Shown: positions 17,474-27,283, counted from the stretch's first letter. The stretch is DNA of 64,000 nt from JAPHTQ01 sp050302275 (GCA_050302275.1 JBNLAT010000003.1:1-64000); one strand, 5' to 3'. The notes: generated by a model from the letters alone, not told the origin. Translations and numbers: made by a program.

Positions 17474-18871
17474 CTATTCTCGACGCCAGCTGGTACCCTG
17501 CGCACCGTCTTCCAGCACGATACCCTGCGCCTTGAGCTCGTCACGGATACGGTCCGACTCGGCCCAATCCTTATTACTTCGCGCCTCAAGACGGGCAGCG
17601 ATCAGGGCATCGATCTCTTCATCGGAAGGACCTCCGCTGGCGCTACCTCGCAGGAACTGCTCCGGTTCGCGCTGCAACAGCCCCAACATCGCCCCGAGGC
17701 ACTTCAGTTGGCCTGCCAGGGCTGGCGCCTCATCGCTGTCCCGTTTCCGGTTCAGCTCGTGGGCCAGCTCAAACAGCACCGCCAACGCCTCAGGGGTGGC
17801 AAAATCTTCATCTAGCGCAGCATAGAAACGCTGACTGAACTCATTCTCAACGACGACTCCCTCGGCCGCCACAATGCCACGCAGACTGGTGTAGAGGCTG
17901 CTCAGAGCCGCCTTGGCGTTATCCAGATGCTGGTCCGAATAGTTGAGCGGACTGCGGTAGTGGCTGGTGAGGATGAAGTATCGGATCACTTCCGCATCGT
18001 AACGACCCATTACGTCACGAATCGTGAAGAAATTCCCCAGTGATTTGGACATCTTTTCGTTGTCCACACGGACAAAACCATTGTGTAACCAATAGTTTAC
18101 AAACTTGCAGCCGCAGGCCCCTTCGGACTGGGCGATTTCGTTCTCGTGGTGGGGGAATTGCAGGTCCAGGCCACCGCCGTGGATATCGAAGTGATCACCC
18201 AAAGCATGCACCGACATGGCGGAACATTCGATGTGCCAACCGGGCCGTCCCTTGCCCCAGGGGGAATCCCAACTCGGCTCGCCCGGCTTGACCGCCTTCC
18301 ACAGGACGAAGTCCAGCGGATCGTCCTTGGCCTCATCAACTGCCACCCGTTCTCCCGCTCGCAGGTCCTCCGGGTTCTTACCGGAGAGTTTGCCGTAACC
18401 GTCGAATTTGCTGACGTCGTAATAGACATCGCCGTTACTGGCCGGATAGGCGTAACCCTTCTCCACCAGTTGTCCGATCATCTCGATGATCTCATCCATG
18501 TGCAGAGTGGCCCGTGGCTCCTGGTCGGGTCGGGCGACGCCGAGCAGATCCGCGTCCTCATGCATCGCGGCAATGAAACGACCGGTCAGGTCATTGAAAT
18601 CCTCGCCGTTGTCATTGGCGCGGGCGATGATTTTGTCGTCGATATCGGTAATGTTGCGCACGTAGGTCACGTGCTTGTCGCCGTAGATCTGACGCAGGTA
18701 GCGGTTGATCACATCGAACACCACCAGCACCCGGGCATGGCCGATGTGACAGAAATCGTAGACCGTCATACCGCAGACATACATTCGCACCCGCTGAGGG
18801 TCGATGGGCTCGAAGGGTTCGAGCCGACGGGTCAGGTTGTTATATACCTTGAGTTGATGTGAATAGGCCAT
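17474..18871 (-). CDS. cysS: Cysteinyl-tRNA synthetase
   Basis: Class I aminoacyl-tRNA synthetase that charges tRNA-Cys. The start is placed at the ATG giving MAYSHQLKVYNN, 50 codons inside the open frame, for a 465-residue protein (E. coli 461). Signatures: the zinc-site Cys and HIGH box in MYVCGMTVYDFCHIGHAR, the zinc ligands around GWHIECS and HHENE, and KMSKS with LGNF. The extra upstream codons are out of character and rich in Trp, Arg and Cys. Confidence 0.97.
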   Translation of the reverse strand: MAYSHQLKVYNNLTRRLEPFEPIDPQRVRMYVCGMTVYDFCHIGHARVLVVFDVINRYLRQIYGDKHVTYVRNITDIDDKIIARANDNGEDFNDLTGRFIAAMHEDADLLGVARPDQEPRATLHMDEIIEMIGQLVEKGYAYPASNGDVYYDVSKFDGYGKLSGKNPEDLRAGERVAVDEAKDDPLDFVLWKAVKPGEPSWDSPWGKGRPGWHIECSAMSVHALGDHFDIHGGGLDLQFPHHENEIAQSEGACGCKFVNYWLHNGFVRVDNEKMSKSLGNFFTIRDVMGRYDAEVIRYFILTSHYRSPLNYSDQHLDNAKAALSSLYTSLRGIVAAEGVVVENEFSQRFYAALDEDFATPEALAVLFELAHELNRKRDSDEAPALAGQLKCLGAMLGLLQREPEQFLRGSASGGPSDEEIDALIAARLEARSNKDWAESDRIRDELKAQGIVLEDGAQGTSWRRE

Positions 18872-18959
18872 GCCGGGGTCTCTTTGACTAACAGCGTGTA
18901 TGGGTACGACAGCCGCGCATGGTAGCCCAAAGAAGTGGTGGCGACAAAGGCGGCCACCA

Positions 18960-19934
18960 TTAGCTGTGTATTTTCTTCTCCAGTTTATCCAGCCGCTGCT
19001 CAATCCGCCCGATACTGTCACCGATCTGGCGCATTGTGTGCAGCAACTCCTGCTCTTCCTTGACTGTTCGGGTCACATCATGACCAATATGCCGTTCCAG
19101 GCGACCGCTCTCACGACTACGGTGCTCCATGTCGCCCAGGCGCTGCTCCAGCGCCAGCAACTCCTTGCCCAGCCGGTTGACCAGGGCATGGGTGTCGACC
19201 TCTTCGTGAGTCACCTTCTCCATGTCCTCTTCCAGCTCCGCCTCGACCCGACTGACGTCGCGACCAATAAAGAACGAGGAGAAGTTGGCGGTCATCAATG
19301 AGAACAGCGCTACCCCCATCAGGATCAACAGGGCGCCAAACAGCTTGCCAGCATGGGTGGTGGGAACGATGTCGCCGTAACCGACCGTGGTGACAGTGAC
19401 CCAGGCCCACCAGATACCGTCCCACGGAGTGGTGACCCCCGGTTCGATAGCGGTAATCAGCAGGCCGGCAAGGATAATCACCACGAAGGCCACCAGCAGG
19501 GTGGTACCAAGGCGGTTATGGGCCAGGAACTGCCGTACATTACCGGAGAAGCGGAACAGCAACCCGACCAGCAACACCAGCCGCAGGCTTCTCAGCACAC
19601 CGGTCAGGGGGGAGAAGTGCCAGATCATTGGCACGCCGCCGGCGATAATCACCAGATTCATCCAGTTGCGCCGCAGGTACAGCCATTTGTTATCCACCAG
19701 ATAGGTCAACACGCTGGTCTCAAGCAGAAAGACCATCCAGATGGCCCAATCACCGAGATGGCTCTGCAGCGGGGTCAGCAGCCCCCGCACCTCCATAAAC
19801 CAGTGTACCGGTATCCACAGGGTGACCAGCAAGACAGGGATCTCGAAGCGCGAGGCCCAGCGTTTGGCTTCGCCGTTCTCATCGTCTTCTACCCCTGCCA
19901 GGCCAATCCAGTAATGCAGTTTAAAAGTCGTCAT
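18960..19934 (-). CDS. Voltage-gated-type potassium channel with C-terminal coiled coil
   Basis: The 324-residue inner-membrane protein has six predicted membrane segments (about 32-162, plus 195-220) with a pore loop carrying the potassium selectivity filter TVGYGD at 183-188. An S4-like helix (about 112-130) contains several spaced Arg residues (R115, R118, R128), suggesting voltage sensing. Residues 230-322 form a long charged coiled coil, probably the tetramerisation domain, instead of a RCK nucleotide-binding domain. It is divergent from the cyclophilin lipoprotein gene, with about 100 bp between starts. Confidence 0.88.
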   Translation of the reverse strand: MTTFKLHYWIGLAGVEDDENGEAKRWASRFEIPVLLVTLWIPVHWFMEVRGLLTPLQSHLGDWAIWMVFLLETSVLTYLVDNKWLYLRRNWMNLVIIAGGVPMIWHFSPLTGVLRSLRLVLLVGLLFRFSGNVRQFLAHNRLGTTLLVAFVVIILAGLLITAIEPGVTTPWDGIWWAWVTVTTVGYGDIVPTTHAGKLFGALLILMGVALFSLMTANFSSFFIGRDVSRVEAELEEDMEKVTHEEVDTHALVNRLGKELLALEQRLGDMEHRSRESGRLERHIGHDVTRTVKEEQELLHTMRQIGDSIGRIEQRLDKLEKKIHS

Positions 19935-20038
19935 CGTTACTACCAGTGCTATTAAGCTCGAACATCCCCACTCCCGCCTTTCTCCCTGGCCTCGGAACCG
20001 ATATCATTCCCTTTTTTAGCATAAAGCGGAGATATCGA

Positions 20039-20638
20039 ATGAAGAAACTGTTGCCCCTGCTCCTGATGTTGTTTGTCGCAGCCTGCAATAGTGAAGTATC
20101 CGATGCGCCGACGTCCAGCACCAGCCCGCGTGTGCTGATGCAGACCAGCATGGGCGACATCGTGATCGAACTCTACCCGGATAAGGCTCCGAAGAGCGTC
20201 GCCAATTTCCTGCAATACGTCGACGATGGCTTCTACAACGGCACTATTTTCCACCGTGTAATCGATGGCTTCATGATCCAGGGCGGCGGTTTCACTCCTG
20301 ACATGGAGCAGAAACAGACCCGCGCCCCGATCATGAACGAGGCGGACAATGGCCTGCGTAACACCATCGGCACCGTCGCCATGGCGCGCACCATGGAACC
20401 CCACTCCGCCACTTCCCAGTTCTATATTAATGTGGCGATGAACAGCAGCCTCGACTTCCGTGAGAAGACGCCACGCGGTTGGGGCTATGCCGTGTTCGGC
20501 CGGGTAATAAAAGGCATGGAGGTGGTTAAGGCGATCAAAAGCGTGCCGACTACCCGGGTAGAGGTCTACCGCGACGTACCGGCCACCCCCATCATGATTG
20601 AGAAGGTTTCGCGCCTCGCTGCGAACGCCAAGAACTAA
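20039..20638 (+). CDS. Cyclophilin-type peptidyl-prolyl isomerase, lipoprotein
   Basis: Starting at the ATG of MKKLLPLLLM, the 199-residue protein has a lipoprotein signal with Cys at about residue 16 (LFVAAC), placing it in the periplasm on a membrane anchor. The cyclophilin domain shows FHRVIDGFMIQGG, the MARTMEPHSATSQFYIN active-site stretch and GYAVFGRV. The open frame extends 31 codons upstream, but that part has no signal and the site GCGGAGATATCG before the chosen ATG is a plausible ribosome binding site. It is followed after 15 bp by a second, cytoplasmic cyclophilin gene. Confidence 0.93.
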   Translation: MKKLLPLLLMLFVAACNSEVSDAPTSSTSPRVLMQTSMGDIVIELYPDKAPKSVANFLQYVDDGFYNGTIFHRVIDGFMIQGGGFTPDMEQKQTRAPIMNEADNGLRNTIGTVAMARTMEPHSATSQFYINVAMNSSLDFREKTPRGWGYAVFGRVIKGMEVVKAIKSVPTTRVEVYRDVPATPIMIEKVSRLAANAKN

Positions 20639-20653
20639 TTTGAGGAAATAACG

Positions 20654-21154
20654 ATGATCAAACTGAACACCAACTTCGGCACCATCACCCTGGAGCTGTT
20701 TGCCGACAAGGCGCCGGAAACGGTCAACAACTTCATCACCTACGTCAAAGACGGCTTCTACGACGGCACCATTTTCCATCGCGTGATCAACGGCTTCATG
20801 ATCCAGGGCGGCGGCATGGAACCGGGCATGAAAGAGAAGCAGACCCGTGACCCGATCAAGAACGAGGCAGACAACGGTCTCTCCAACGAGAAAGGCACCA
20901 TCGCCATGGCGCGCACCATGGAGCCGCACTCCGCCTCGGCACAGTTCTTCATTAACGTCAGCAACAACACCTTCCTCGACCACCGTTCACCGACTCAGGA
21001 CGGCTGGGGCTATGCGGTTTTCGGTAAGGTTGTAGACGGCATGGACGTAGTCGAACGGATCAAGGCCGTCGAAACCGGCAATGCCGGTTTCCATCAGGAT
21101 GTGCCGGTTGAGGATGTGATCATCGAAAGCGCCGAGGTTGTAGAAGGCGAGTAA
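20654..21154 (+). CDS. ppiB: Cyclophilin-type peptidyl-prolyl cis-trans isomerase B
   Basis: The 166-residue protein is a minimal cytoplasmic cyclophilin with no signal peptide: FHRVINGFMIQGGGM, MARTMEPHSASAQFFIN and GYAVFGKVV. E. coli PpiB has 164 residues. It is strongly similar to the lipoprotein isomerase just upstream, so the pair probably arose by duplication and then went to different compartments. The lpxH start follows only 4 bp after its stop, the same neighbourhood as in E. coli. Confidence 0.96.
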   Translation: MIKLNTNFGTITLELFADKAPETVNNFITYVKDGFYDGTIFHRVINGFMIQGGGMEPGMKEKQTRDPIKNEADNGLSNEKGTIAMARTMEPHSASAQFFINVSNNTFLDHRSPTQDGWGYAVFGKVVDGMDVVERIKAVETGNAGFHQDVPVEDVIIESAEVVEGE

Positions 21155-21158
21155 GCCG

Positions 21159-21875
21159 GTGTCGACGCTGTTCATTGCCGACCTGCACCTGAGCGCAGAA
21201 CGTCCGCAGACCATCCGCCTGTTTCTCGACTTTCTGGCGGGGCAAGCACGTAGTGCCACCGCGCTCTATATTCTCGGCGACCTGTTCGAGGCGTGGCTGG
21301 GGGACGATCTGGTACTGCCTGAGTACCATCCCGTCCTCGAGGCACTCGGTGAACTGGTCGAGAGCGGCACAGCGGTCTACGTGATGCACGGCAATCGCGA
21401 CTTCCTCCTCGGCGAGACCTTCGAGCGAATGAGCGGTTGCCAGCTCATCGACGACCCGTTGCGCATCGATCTCTACGGTACGCCGACGCTGCTGATGCAT
21501 GGCGACCTGCTGTGTACCGACGACCAGCCCTACCAGGCCATGCGCCAGCAATTGCGTGATCCAAACTGGATCAGCGCCTTCCTCGATAAATCGGCTGAAG
21601 AGCGCATCGCCTTTGCCCGTGAGTTGCGTGAACGTAGCCGCAAAGAGACCGGGGAAAAGGCCGAGACCATCATGGACGTCAATCCGCAGACCGTGGAAAA
21701 GACTCTGCGTCAGTATGAAGTCACTCGACTCATCCACGGTCATACCCACCGCCCAGCCACCCATCAGCACCCGCTGGATGACAGCAGCGCCACCCGTTAT
21801 GTCCTGCCCGAATGGAGCGACCACGGCGGTGTCCTGCGTTGCGACGCGGAGGGTTGCGTAAGCCTAAAGGTGTAA
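21159..21875 (+). CDS. lpxH: UDP-2,3-diacylglucosamine diphosphatase
   Basis: Peripheral membrane metallophosphoesterase of lipid A synthesis; it hydrolyses UDP-2,3-diacylglucosamine to lipid X. The 238-residue protein begins at a GTG (21159). The two-metal site is visible in order: DLHLS (Asp8, His10), GDLFEAW, GNRDFLLG, MHGD and HGHTHRP. E. coli LpxH has 240 residues. It is cotranscribed with ppiB. Confidence 0.96.
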   Translation: MSTLFIADLHLSAERPQTIRLFLDFLAGQARSATALYILGDLFEAWLGDDLVLPEYHPVLEALGELVESGTAVYVMHGNRDFLLGETFERMSGCQLIDDPLRIDLYGTPTLLMHGDLLCTDDQPYQAMRQQLRDPNWISAFLDKSAEERIAFARELRERSRKETGEKAETIMDVNPQTVEKTLRQYEVTRLIHGHTHRPATHQHPLDDSSATRYVLPEWSDHGGVLRCDAEGCVSLKV

Positions 21876-21964
21876 CGCAAACATCATCTAACGATGGGAA
21901 AATCGTTAAGCGGCAGCTAAGGCAGGCCGACAACAATAACGCCAATCCTTTATACTGTCCGCCC

Positions 21965-23368
21965 ATGCGACCACGACGATATTACGCACTCCTGTCCCTG
22001 CTCCTCATACTCCTGCTCAGCGCCTGCAGCTCGGGCAAGAACGAGCTCGAGCGGGTCAAAAACAGTGGCAAGCTGGTCGTCCTCACCCGTAACTCCGGCA
22101 CCACCTATTACGAAGGCCCCTACGGCCCCACCGGCCTGGAGTATGACCTGGCCAAGGGCTTTGCCGATGAGCTTGGGGTGGAGCTGAAAATGGTGGTCGC
22201 CAGCAATGTCGGCGAGGTGCTGGAACAGTTGCTGGACCTGGATGCGGACTTCGCCGCCGCAGGACTCACCGCTACCCGCAAACGCCAGGTCTGGGCCCGC
22301 TTCACCCCGCCCTATCAACAGATCACCCAGCAACTGGTCTACCGTATCGGTGGGGAACGACCGGCCAGCCTGAAAGAGATCAGCGGTACGCTGGAGATCA
22401 CCTCGCGTAGCAGCCACGAGGAAGAGCTGCGCAAACTCAAGTACCAGTACCCAGACCTGACCTGGCAGGTAAACTCCGACGCCGAGAGCGAGGAACTACT
22501 GACCATGGTGTGGGATAAAGAGCTCGACTACACCATTGCCGACTCCAATGAAATCGCCATTAATCAGCGCTACTACCCGGAGTTGCGGGTCGCCTTCAAC
22601 ATCACCGAACCGGAGCCACTGGCCTGGGCCTTTCCGCGAATGAAGGACGACAGCCTCTACCAGGCTGCCAGTGACTACATCACCCGCATGAAGGAAAGCG
22701 GTGCCCTGGCCCAGTTGGTTGATCGCTACTACGGCCACCTCAACAGCTTCGACTACGTCGATACCATTACCTACCAGCGCCACATCGAATCCCTGCTACC
22801 CGAATACCGCAAGCTGTTCGAGTATGCCGCCGAGGAGTTCCAGCTCGACTGGCGACTGCTGGCGGCGACCGCTTATCAGGAGTCCCACTGGAATCCGAAC
22901 GCCGTTTCGCCCACCGGCGTGCGTGGATTGATGATGCTGACCAAAAACACCGCCAAGGAGCTGGGGGTAGAGAAACGTACCGACCCGGTTCAGAGCATTC
23001 GCGGCGGCGCACTCTATTTGCGCCAGATGCTGACCAAACTACCGCCGCGGATTCAGGAGCCAGACCGTTCCTGGCTGGCACTGGCCGCTTATAACGTCGG
23101 CTACGGCCACCTGGAAGATGCACGCATCATCACCGAAAAACGTGGCGGTAATGCGGACAGCTGGAAAGATGTAAAGGAAAACCTGCCGTTGCTACGTAAG
23201 CGCAAGTGGTATCGCAAGACCCGCCACGGTTATGCCCGTGGACACGAAGCGGTGCGTTATGTGGAAAATATTCGTCGTTATTTCGATCTGCTGGTACGTG
23301 CCCTGGGACAGGAAGACCAGAACACCCCGATAAACCGGGCGCTGGAGATCAAAACCCCGGCCCTTTAG
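21965..23368 (+). CDS. mltF: Membrane-bound lytic transglycosylase F
   Basis: The start is placed at MRPRRYYALL, giving a 467-residue lipoprotein (Cys21 in LLSAC); upstream codons of the open frame lack any signal. The N-terminal part (about 32-265) is a SBP_bac_3-type binding module. The C-terminal part is an SLT goose-lysozyme-like domain with the catalytic Glu in AYQESHWNP, then GVRGLMML and ALAAYNVGYGHLEDA. It cleaves peptidoglycan glycosidic bonds in the periplasm. Its last bases overlap the convergent tadA gene. Confidence 0.95.
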   Translation: MRPRRYYALLSLLLILLLSACSSGKNELERVKNSGKLVVLTRNSGTTYYEGPYGPTGLEYDLAKGFADELGVELKMVVASNVGEVLEQLLDLDADFAAAGLTATRKRQVWARFTPPYQQITQQLVYRIGGERPASLKEISGTLEITSRSSHEEELRKLKYQYPDLTWQVNSDAESEELLTMVWDKELDYTIADSNEIAINQRYYPELRVAFNITEPEPLAWAFPRMKDDSLYQAASDYITRMKESGALAQLVDRYYGHLNSFDYVDTITYQRHIESLLPEYRKLFEYAAEEFQLDWRLLAATAYQESHWNPNAVSPTGVRGLMMLTKNTAKELGVEKRTDPVQSIRGGALYLRQMLTKLPPRIQEPDRSWLALAAYNVGYGHLEDARIITEKRGGNADSWKDVKENLPLLRKRKWYRKTRHGYARGHEAVRYVENIRRYFDLLVRALGQEDQNTPINRALEIKTPAL

Positions 23369-23835
23369 CCCTGGCGACGGCGGCGGAAAAAATCCTGCAA
23401 CAACGCCGCACTCTCCTCCGCCAGCAGACCTGCCTCTACTTCACAGCGGTGATTCAGTGCATCGCTTTGTAATAGATTAAATACCGAACCGGCTGCGCCG
23501 GTGCGTGGATCAGCGGCAGCGTAAACCACCCGCTCCACCCGTGCGTGCACCATTGCCCCGGCACACATGGGACAGGGTTCGAGGGTGACATAGAGAGTGG
23601 TACCCGTGAGGCGGTAATTCTCCAGCACCTTGCCTGCCTGACGCAGTACGCGCATCTCAGCATGACCGCTGGGATCGTTTTCGGCGATAGGTCGGTTCCA
23701 ACCCTCAGCAATTAGCTTGCCGTCTTTGACCAGCACTGCACCGACCGGCACCTCTCCTTCAAGCGCAGCCTGCTGCGCCAGCTCGAGTGCGCGGCGCATC
23801 CAGTGAGTGTCTGGGGATTCGAGTTCGTTGTTCAT
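23365..23835 (-). CDS. tadA: tRNA-specific adenosine deaminase
   Basis: Deaminates A34 to inosine in tRNA-Arg(ACG). The 156-residue product (start at MNNELESPDT, 15 codons inside the frame) contains the zinc site H58-A-E60 and P-C88-x2-C91 of the cytidine/deoxycytidylate deaminase fold. E. coli TadA has 167 residues. Its 3' end overlaps that of mltF by 4 bp on the opposite strand. Confidence 0.95.
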   Translation of the reverse strand: MNNELESPDTHWMRRALELAQQAALEGEVPVGAVLVKDGKLIAEGWNRPIAENDPSGHAEMRVLRQAGKVLENYRLTGTTLYVTLEPCPMCAGAMVHARVERVVYAAADPRTGAAGSVFNLLQSDALNHRCEVEAGLLAEESAALLQDFFRRRRQG

Positions 23836-23912
23836 TCGGTGGCATTTTTTCCTATTCCCACACGAATGTAAACGAACCAAGAAACATATTCTGGGCTGGC
23901 ACCCAGATGCAC

Positions 23913-23953
23913 AAAAAAGCCCGGTAACTCTTTAGGAGATACCGGGCTTTTTT
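23913..23953. terminator. Bidirectional terminator downstream of the multiheme cytochrome
   Basis: AAAAAAGCCCGGTA and its complement TACCGGGCTTTTTT form a stem of about 13 bp around a 13-base loop. It ends just after the cytochrome gene on the minus strand, with T6 in both directions. Confidence 0.85.
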
Positions 23954-23965
23954 AGGATGAGCAGA

Positions 23966-26900
23966 TTACCAGCTGCTACTACTCACTCTATGGCAACTAC
24001 CGCAATTGTAATACCTTGAACCAAGAGGATTACCGTGCTCCCTTGTACCATCCGAGGCATGACACGCAGCACATGTCGATCCATAGGTAGCATGCGGGAA
24101 TCCTGATATATCTGCATTGGCTGGCGAGTCATCATGGCACTGCACGCAGGATGAAATACGTCTTGAGCTGTGATTACCAGGATAGCCCCCATTGACGACG
24201 TGACTGTAGTCAGTCACAGCGACGCCCCAGGAACTGGTGCTGGTATGACACGAATCGCATGCGGCAATCGCCGTCACAAAGTGATTCGATGGTTTTGGTG
24301 TCACAACATGTGAGGCGTTACTACCATCGTGATTACCATCATGACAATTTTCACAGGATTCCGATGTAACCACTGAGTGATCCATCGATGCGTTGGCAAA
24401 GGTGCCACCCACGTTACTGCGATGGCAACTGTAGCAGTTGAATTCACCCGATGGCCCCATAATCGGGATGTGTGGAAGCGGGTTTGGATCGTCCGTTACA
24501 TCAACCACACCGGACGTACCTGCCGCGTGACAACCGGAAGCAGCACAGCCCGTGGTTACGCCCGTATGGTTGAACCCTCCAGTGGCATTCGTTGCAAAGG
24601 TGCCTTCGGTTGTATGGCAGGCGCCGCAATCTGCATTAGTCGCCACGTGCGAAGCCGATTTACCAACGGCGATGGTGTTATCGTGGCAATCCATACATTG
24701 CTGGCCAAGCATTTCCGGACCAGTATGATCGAAGCTGCCTCCGACAAATGACGATGTTGACGGCGGATAACCCGCATGACAGACGCTGCAACCACGAGTC
24801 GTCGGTAGATGGTTTGCATTTTTACCTGTCGCAACCAGACCGTCATGGCAACCGGCACAGGCCAGACCCTGATTTGCCTGACCAGGATCCATTGTCGTGT
24901 GGTCGAAGCCTGCGACAAAACTACCGCCTGTTTGATGGCAATCCTGACAGGTATCGGAGGTCGGCGGATGCGCGCCGCTTTTGCCGATAGGTTGAGTGGT
25001 ATTGCCATCAACATGGCAACTCACACACGCTTGTGACGCGACCGCAGGATCCAGGTGATTAACCGGATTGGTCTCTCCAAATGCACCTGTGGTGGAGTGA
25101 CAGGCATTACATTCCCAACCACTGTTATTCGCCGTGTTATGCGTAGAGCTAACTGGTGTCTGATAGAAAGTAGCACCGTAAACCGCATTGTCATACGAAC
25201 CGTTGTGGCAACTACTGCAACCGGTTGTGTAGGCGGGATGAACTGTGTTTACAAACCGGGTGGCCGTTGTAAAGCCACTTGAACTTGTACCATTAATTCC
25301 GGGGCCGTTAAGGGTAGCGGTGTGACAGATACTACAGTCATCGGTCGTCGGAATATGATTATTGGGTGCAGCGATCACGACCACACCGTCATGTGGCAAA
25401 CCATCGTGGCAACTGGCGCAATTGTCGACGATCCCCGCAGCAGCATGATCAAAGGTCGACAGTGCAAAACTGGTATACCCAGCACCGTTGCCATGACAAA
25501 TCACACAATCATCTCCCGGTGTCGGAAGCGGCACGTGCGTCACCGACTGGCCTAGTGCAACACTTCCATCGTGACAGGAGATACAGGTTGGACTCGAGTA
25601 GGTTACACCGTCGGTAGTCACCGACGAATGATCAAATGTCCCACCGGCAAACGTATCTGCTTGTGGATCATGGCAGACACTGCATTGTGCCGTTGTTATT
25701 TGATGATTGGTTGATTGACCTGTCGCCGTAACGCCGTCATGACAGGCATTGCAATCGGTTGGGTTCGATGGTCCCTGCGTTCCAAAACCACTGTGATCCA
25801 CCGTTGCCAGACTGAAACTTCCACCTGCAGTGTGGCAGTCGCTACAGGGCTGACCAGCCGCAGCGGTATGAATATCTTCAAGTGGTTGTGGATAGAGTGG
25901 CGTCGTGGGTATGCCCGGGGCAATAGTGTCGTTATGACACGCAACGCATTGCTGACTTGTCACTTCCACCGAGGTGTGATCAACGAAACCGCCGATAAAT
26001 GATGAGGTGTGGTGGCAGTCTCCGCAATCAGAAGTAACCGATGTGGCAATATGATTTCCCGGCTTACCTGTGGCATTTACTCCGTCGTGGCAGGAGTTAC
26101 AGGCGATAGGATGCCGTGCCAGCACACCGTGATCGAACAGTCCATTCAAGTTGAAAGTGGTGGTGTTATGGCAGAGATCACACGCCTCAGTAATATCACC
26201 CGTATCCGGGTGTGGATTCGGTGCTAAATCTTTTCCTCCGGCATGACAACCAGCTTGCCCACAACTCCCCGGCGTCACCGTAGAATGATTAACGAAGGGC
26301 GGATTAAACGACGTGGTGGTATGGCAGTTATTGCATTCCACAGAAACACTTGGATGTCCTGGCGGATTTGGGGCAGAGTCTGTACCCGGTGCGGCAACAC
26401 CATTGTGGCAGGCAGAACACGGTGAGCTGATATGCGCGTGATCGAAACTGCCGTCGGGATTGAGGTCGAAGAAACTATCGGTCGTATGGCAGTCACTACA
26501 TTCCTGAGTGGTTTCAATGTGTGCCGGAGACTTGCCGATAGCAATCACGCCATTATGGCAATCGCTGCAACTACCGAACACCTCTGCGTGATCAACAAAA
26601 CTTGCTGCAATAAATTCTTTCGGCCAATGACAGGTTTGGCACAAGTTGCTTGTTGCCATATGTGTGCCTGACTTTGCCGGAACGGAAGAATATCTCCCCG
26701 AGTGACATACCGAACAATTGTTCGATAGCCCACCGTGGAAGGTGTAACGACGAGCAGTAAGATTTGTCACGTAGTCCGGGTTGAGCGTTGCATTATCGAG
26801 CGCCACCACCAGTGCTACATCGCGGGAACTGGATACACCATGTGAACTGACCACCAACTGCACCGCATAGGCACCAGCCACATCCGGCACAAATGTTGGG

Positions 26901-27283
26901 TTAACGGTATTTGCACCCGTTAACGTAACGTTACTGCCGTCAGGTTTATACACAAACGACCAGCGGTAACCTAGTTGGCTATTGCTGGAACTGGATGATC
27001 GACTACCATCAAGATAAGCGGTATAGGGATTAGCACCATTATTACAACCCAATGGCGGTGTGGATCCGGTATAGACCTCTCCCTGCAGAAGCGTCTCACA
27101 GATACCTCCGGCATCGGCAACCAGCATCAGTGATGAGGTATCGGTACCCGATGAACTTCCTCCGCCAGACGAAGAACTACCGCCTCCGCATCCGCCCAAA
27201 AACATGGTGAGCAACAGCAGCAGCGGCCAAGCGATTGTGATCAGAAACCTTCCCTGGGATGTGCGTTGATGGATCGACATCAT
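23966..27283 (-). CDS. Giant multiheme c-type cytochrome lipoprotein, 33 heme motifs
   Basis: The 1105-residue protein has a lipoprotein signal (Cys32 in FLGGC) and a Gly/Ser-rich linker. Residues about 51-165 look like a PKD/Ig-like beta domain ending in VAGAYAVQLVVSS. From residue 190 on, I count 31 CXXCH and two CX4CH motifs (CGQAGCH and CAASGCH), 33 potential covalent hemes in about 915 residues. They occur in a two-heme repeat of roughly 55-70 residues of the form NHxxTxxxCxxCH...FDH...CxxCHDGxxAxGK, where the NH and FDH His residues are likely distal heme ligands. It is not MtrC/OmcA-like, and no porin or partner cytochrome gene adjoins it. I infer an electron-transfer or electron-storage role at the cell envelope; which membrane leaflet is unknown. 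Confidence 0.9.
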   Translation of the reverse strand: MMSIHQRTSQGRFLITIAWPLLLLLTMFLGGCGGGSSSSGGGSSSGTDTSSLMLVADAGGICETLLQGEVYTGSTPPLGCNNGANPYTAYLDGSRSSSSSNSQLGYRWSFVYKPDGSNVTLTGANTVNPTFVPDVAGAYAVQLVVSSHGVSSSRDVALVVALDNATLNPDYVTNLTARRYTFHGGLSNNCSVCHSGRYSSVPAKSGTHMATSNLCQTCHWPKEFIAASFVDHAEVFGSCSDCHNGVIAIGKSPAHIETTQECSDCHTTDSFFDLNPDGSFDHAHISSPCSACHNGVAAPGTDSAPNPPGHPSVSVECNNCHTTTSFNPPFVNHSTVTPGSCGQAGCHAGGKDLAPNPHPDTGDITEACDLCHNTTTFNLNGLFDHGVLARHPIACNSCHDGVNATGKPGNHIATSVTSDCGDCHHTSSFIGGFVDHTSVEVTSQQCVACHNDTIAPGIPTTPLYPQPLEDIHTAAAGQPCSDCHTAGGSFSLATVDHSGFGTQGPSNPTDCNACHDGVTATGQSTNHQITTAQCSVCHDPQADTFAGGTFDHSSVTTDGVTYSSPTCISCHDGSVALGQSVTHVPLPTPGDDCVICHGNGAGYTSFALSTFDHAAAGIVDNCASCHDGLPHDGVVVIAAPNNHIPTTDDCSICHTATLNGPGINGTSSSGFTTATRFVNTVHPAYTTGCSSCHNGSYDNAVYGATFYQTPVSSTHNTANNSGWECNACHSTTGAFGETNPVNHLDPAVASQACVSCHVDGNTTQPIGKSGAHPPTSDTCQDCHQTGGSFVAGFDHTTMDPGQANQGLACAGCHDGLVATGKNANHLPTTRGCSVCHAGYPPSTSSFVGGSFDHTGPEMLGQQCMDCHDNTIAVGKSASHVATNADCGACHTTEGTFATNATGGFNHTGVTTGCAASGCHAAGTSGVVDVTDDPNPLPHIPIMGPSGEFNCYSCHRSNVGGTFANASMDHSVVTSESCENCHDGNHDGSNASHVVTPKPSNHFVTAIAACDSCHTSTSSWGVAVTDYSHVVNGGYPGNHSSRRISSCVQCHDDSPANADISGFPHATYGSTCAACHASDGTREHGNPLGSRYYNCGSCHRVSSSSW

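Noticed and set aside
24377..26671. Regularly spaced repeats that at first look like a CRISPR or tandem array
   Set aside because: They are the codons of the CXXCH modules of the cytochrome; spacing and sequence vary, and one long reading frame explains them.
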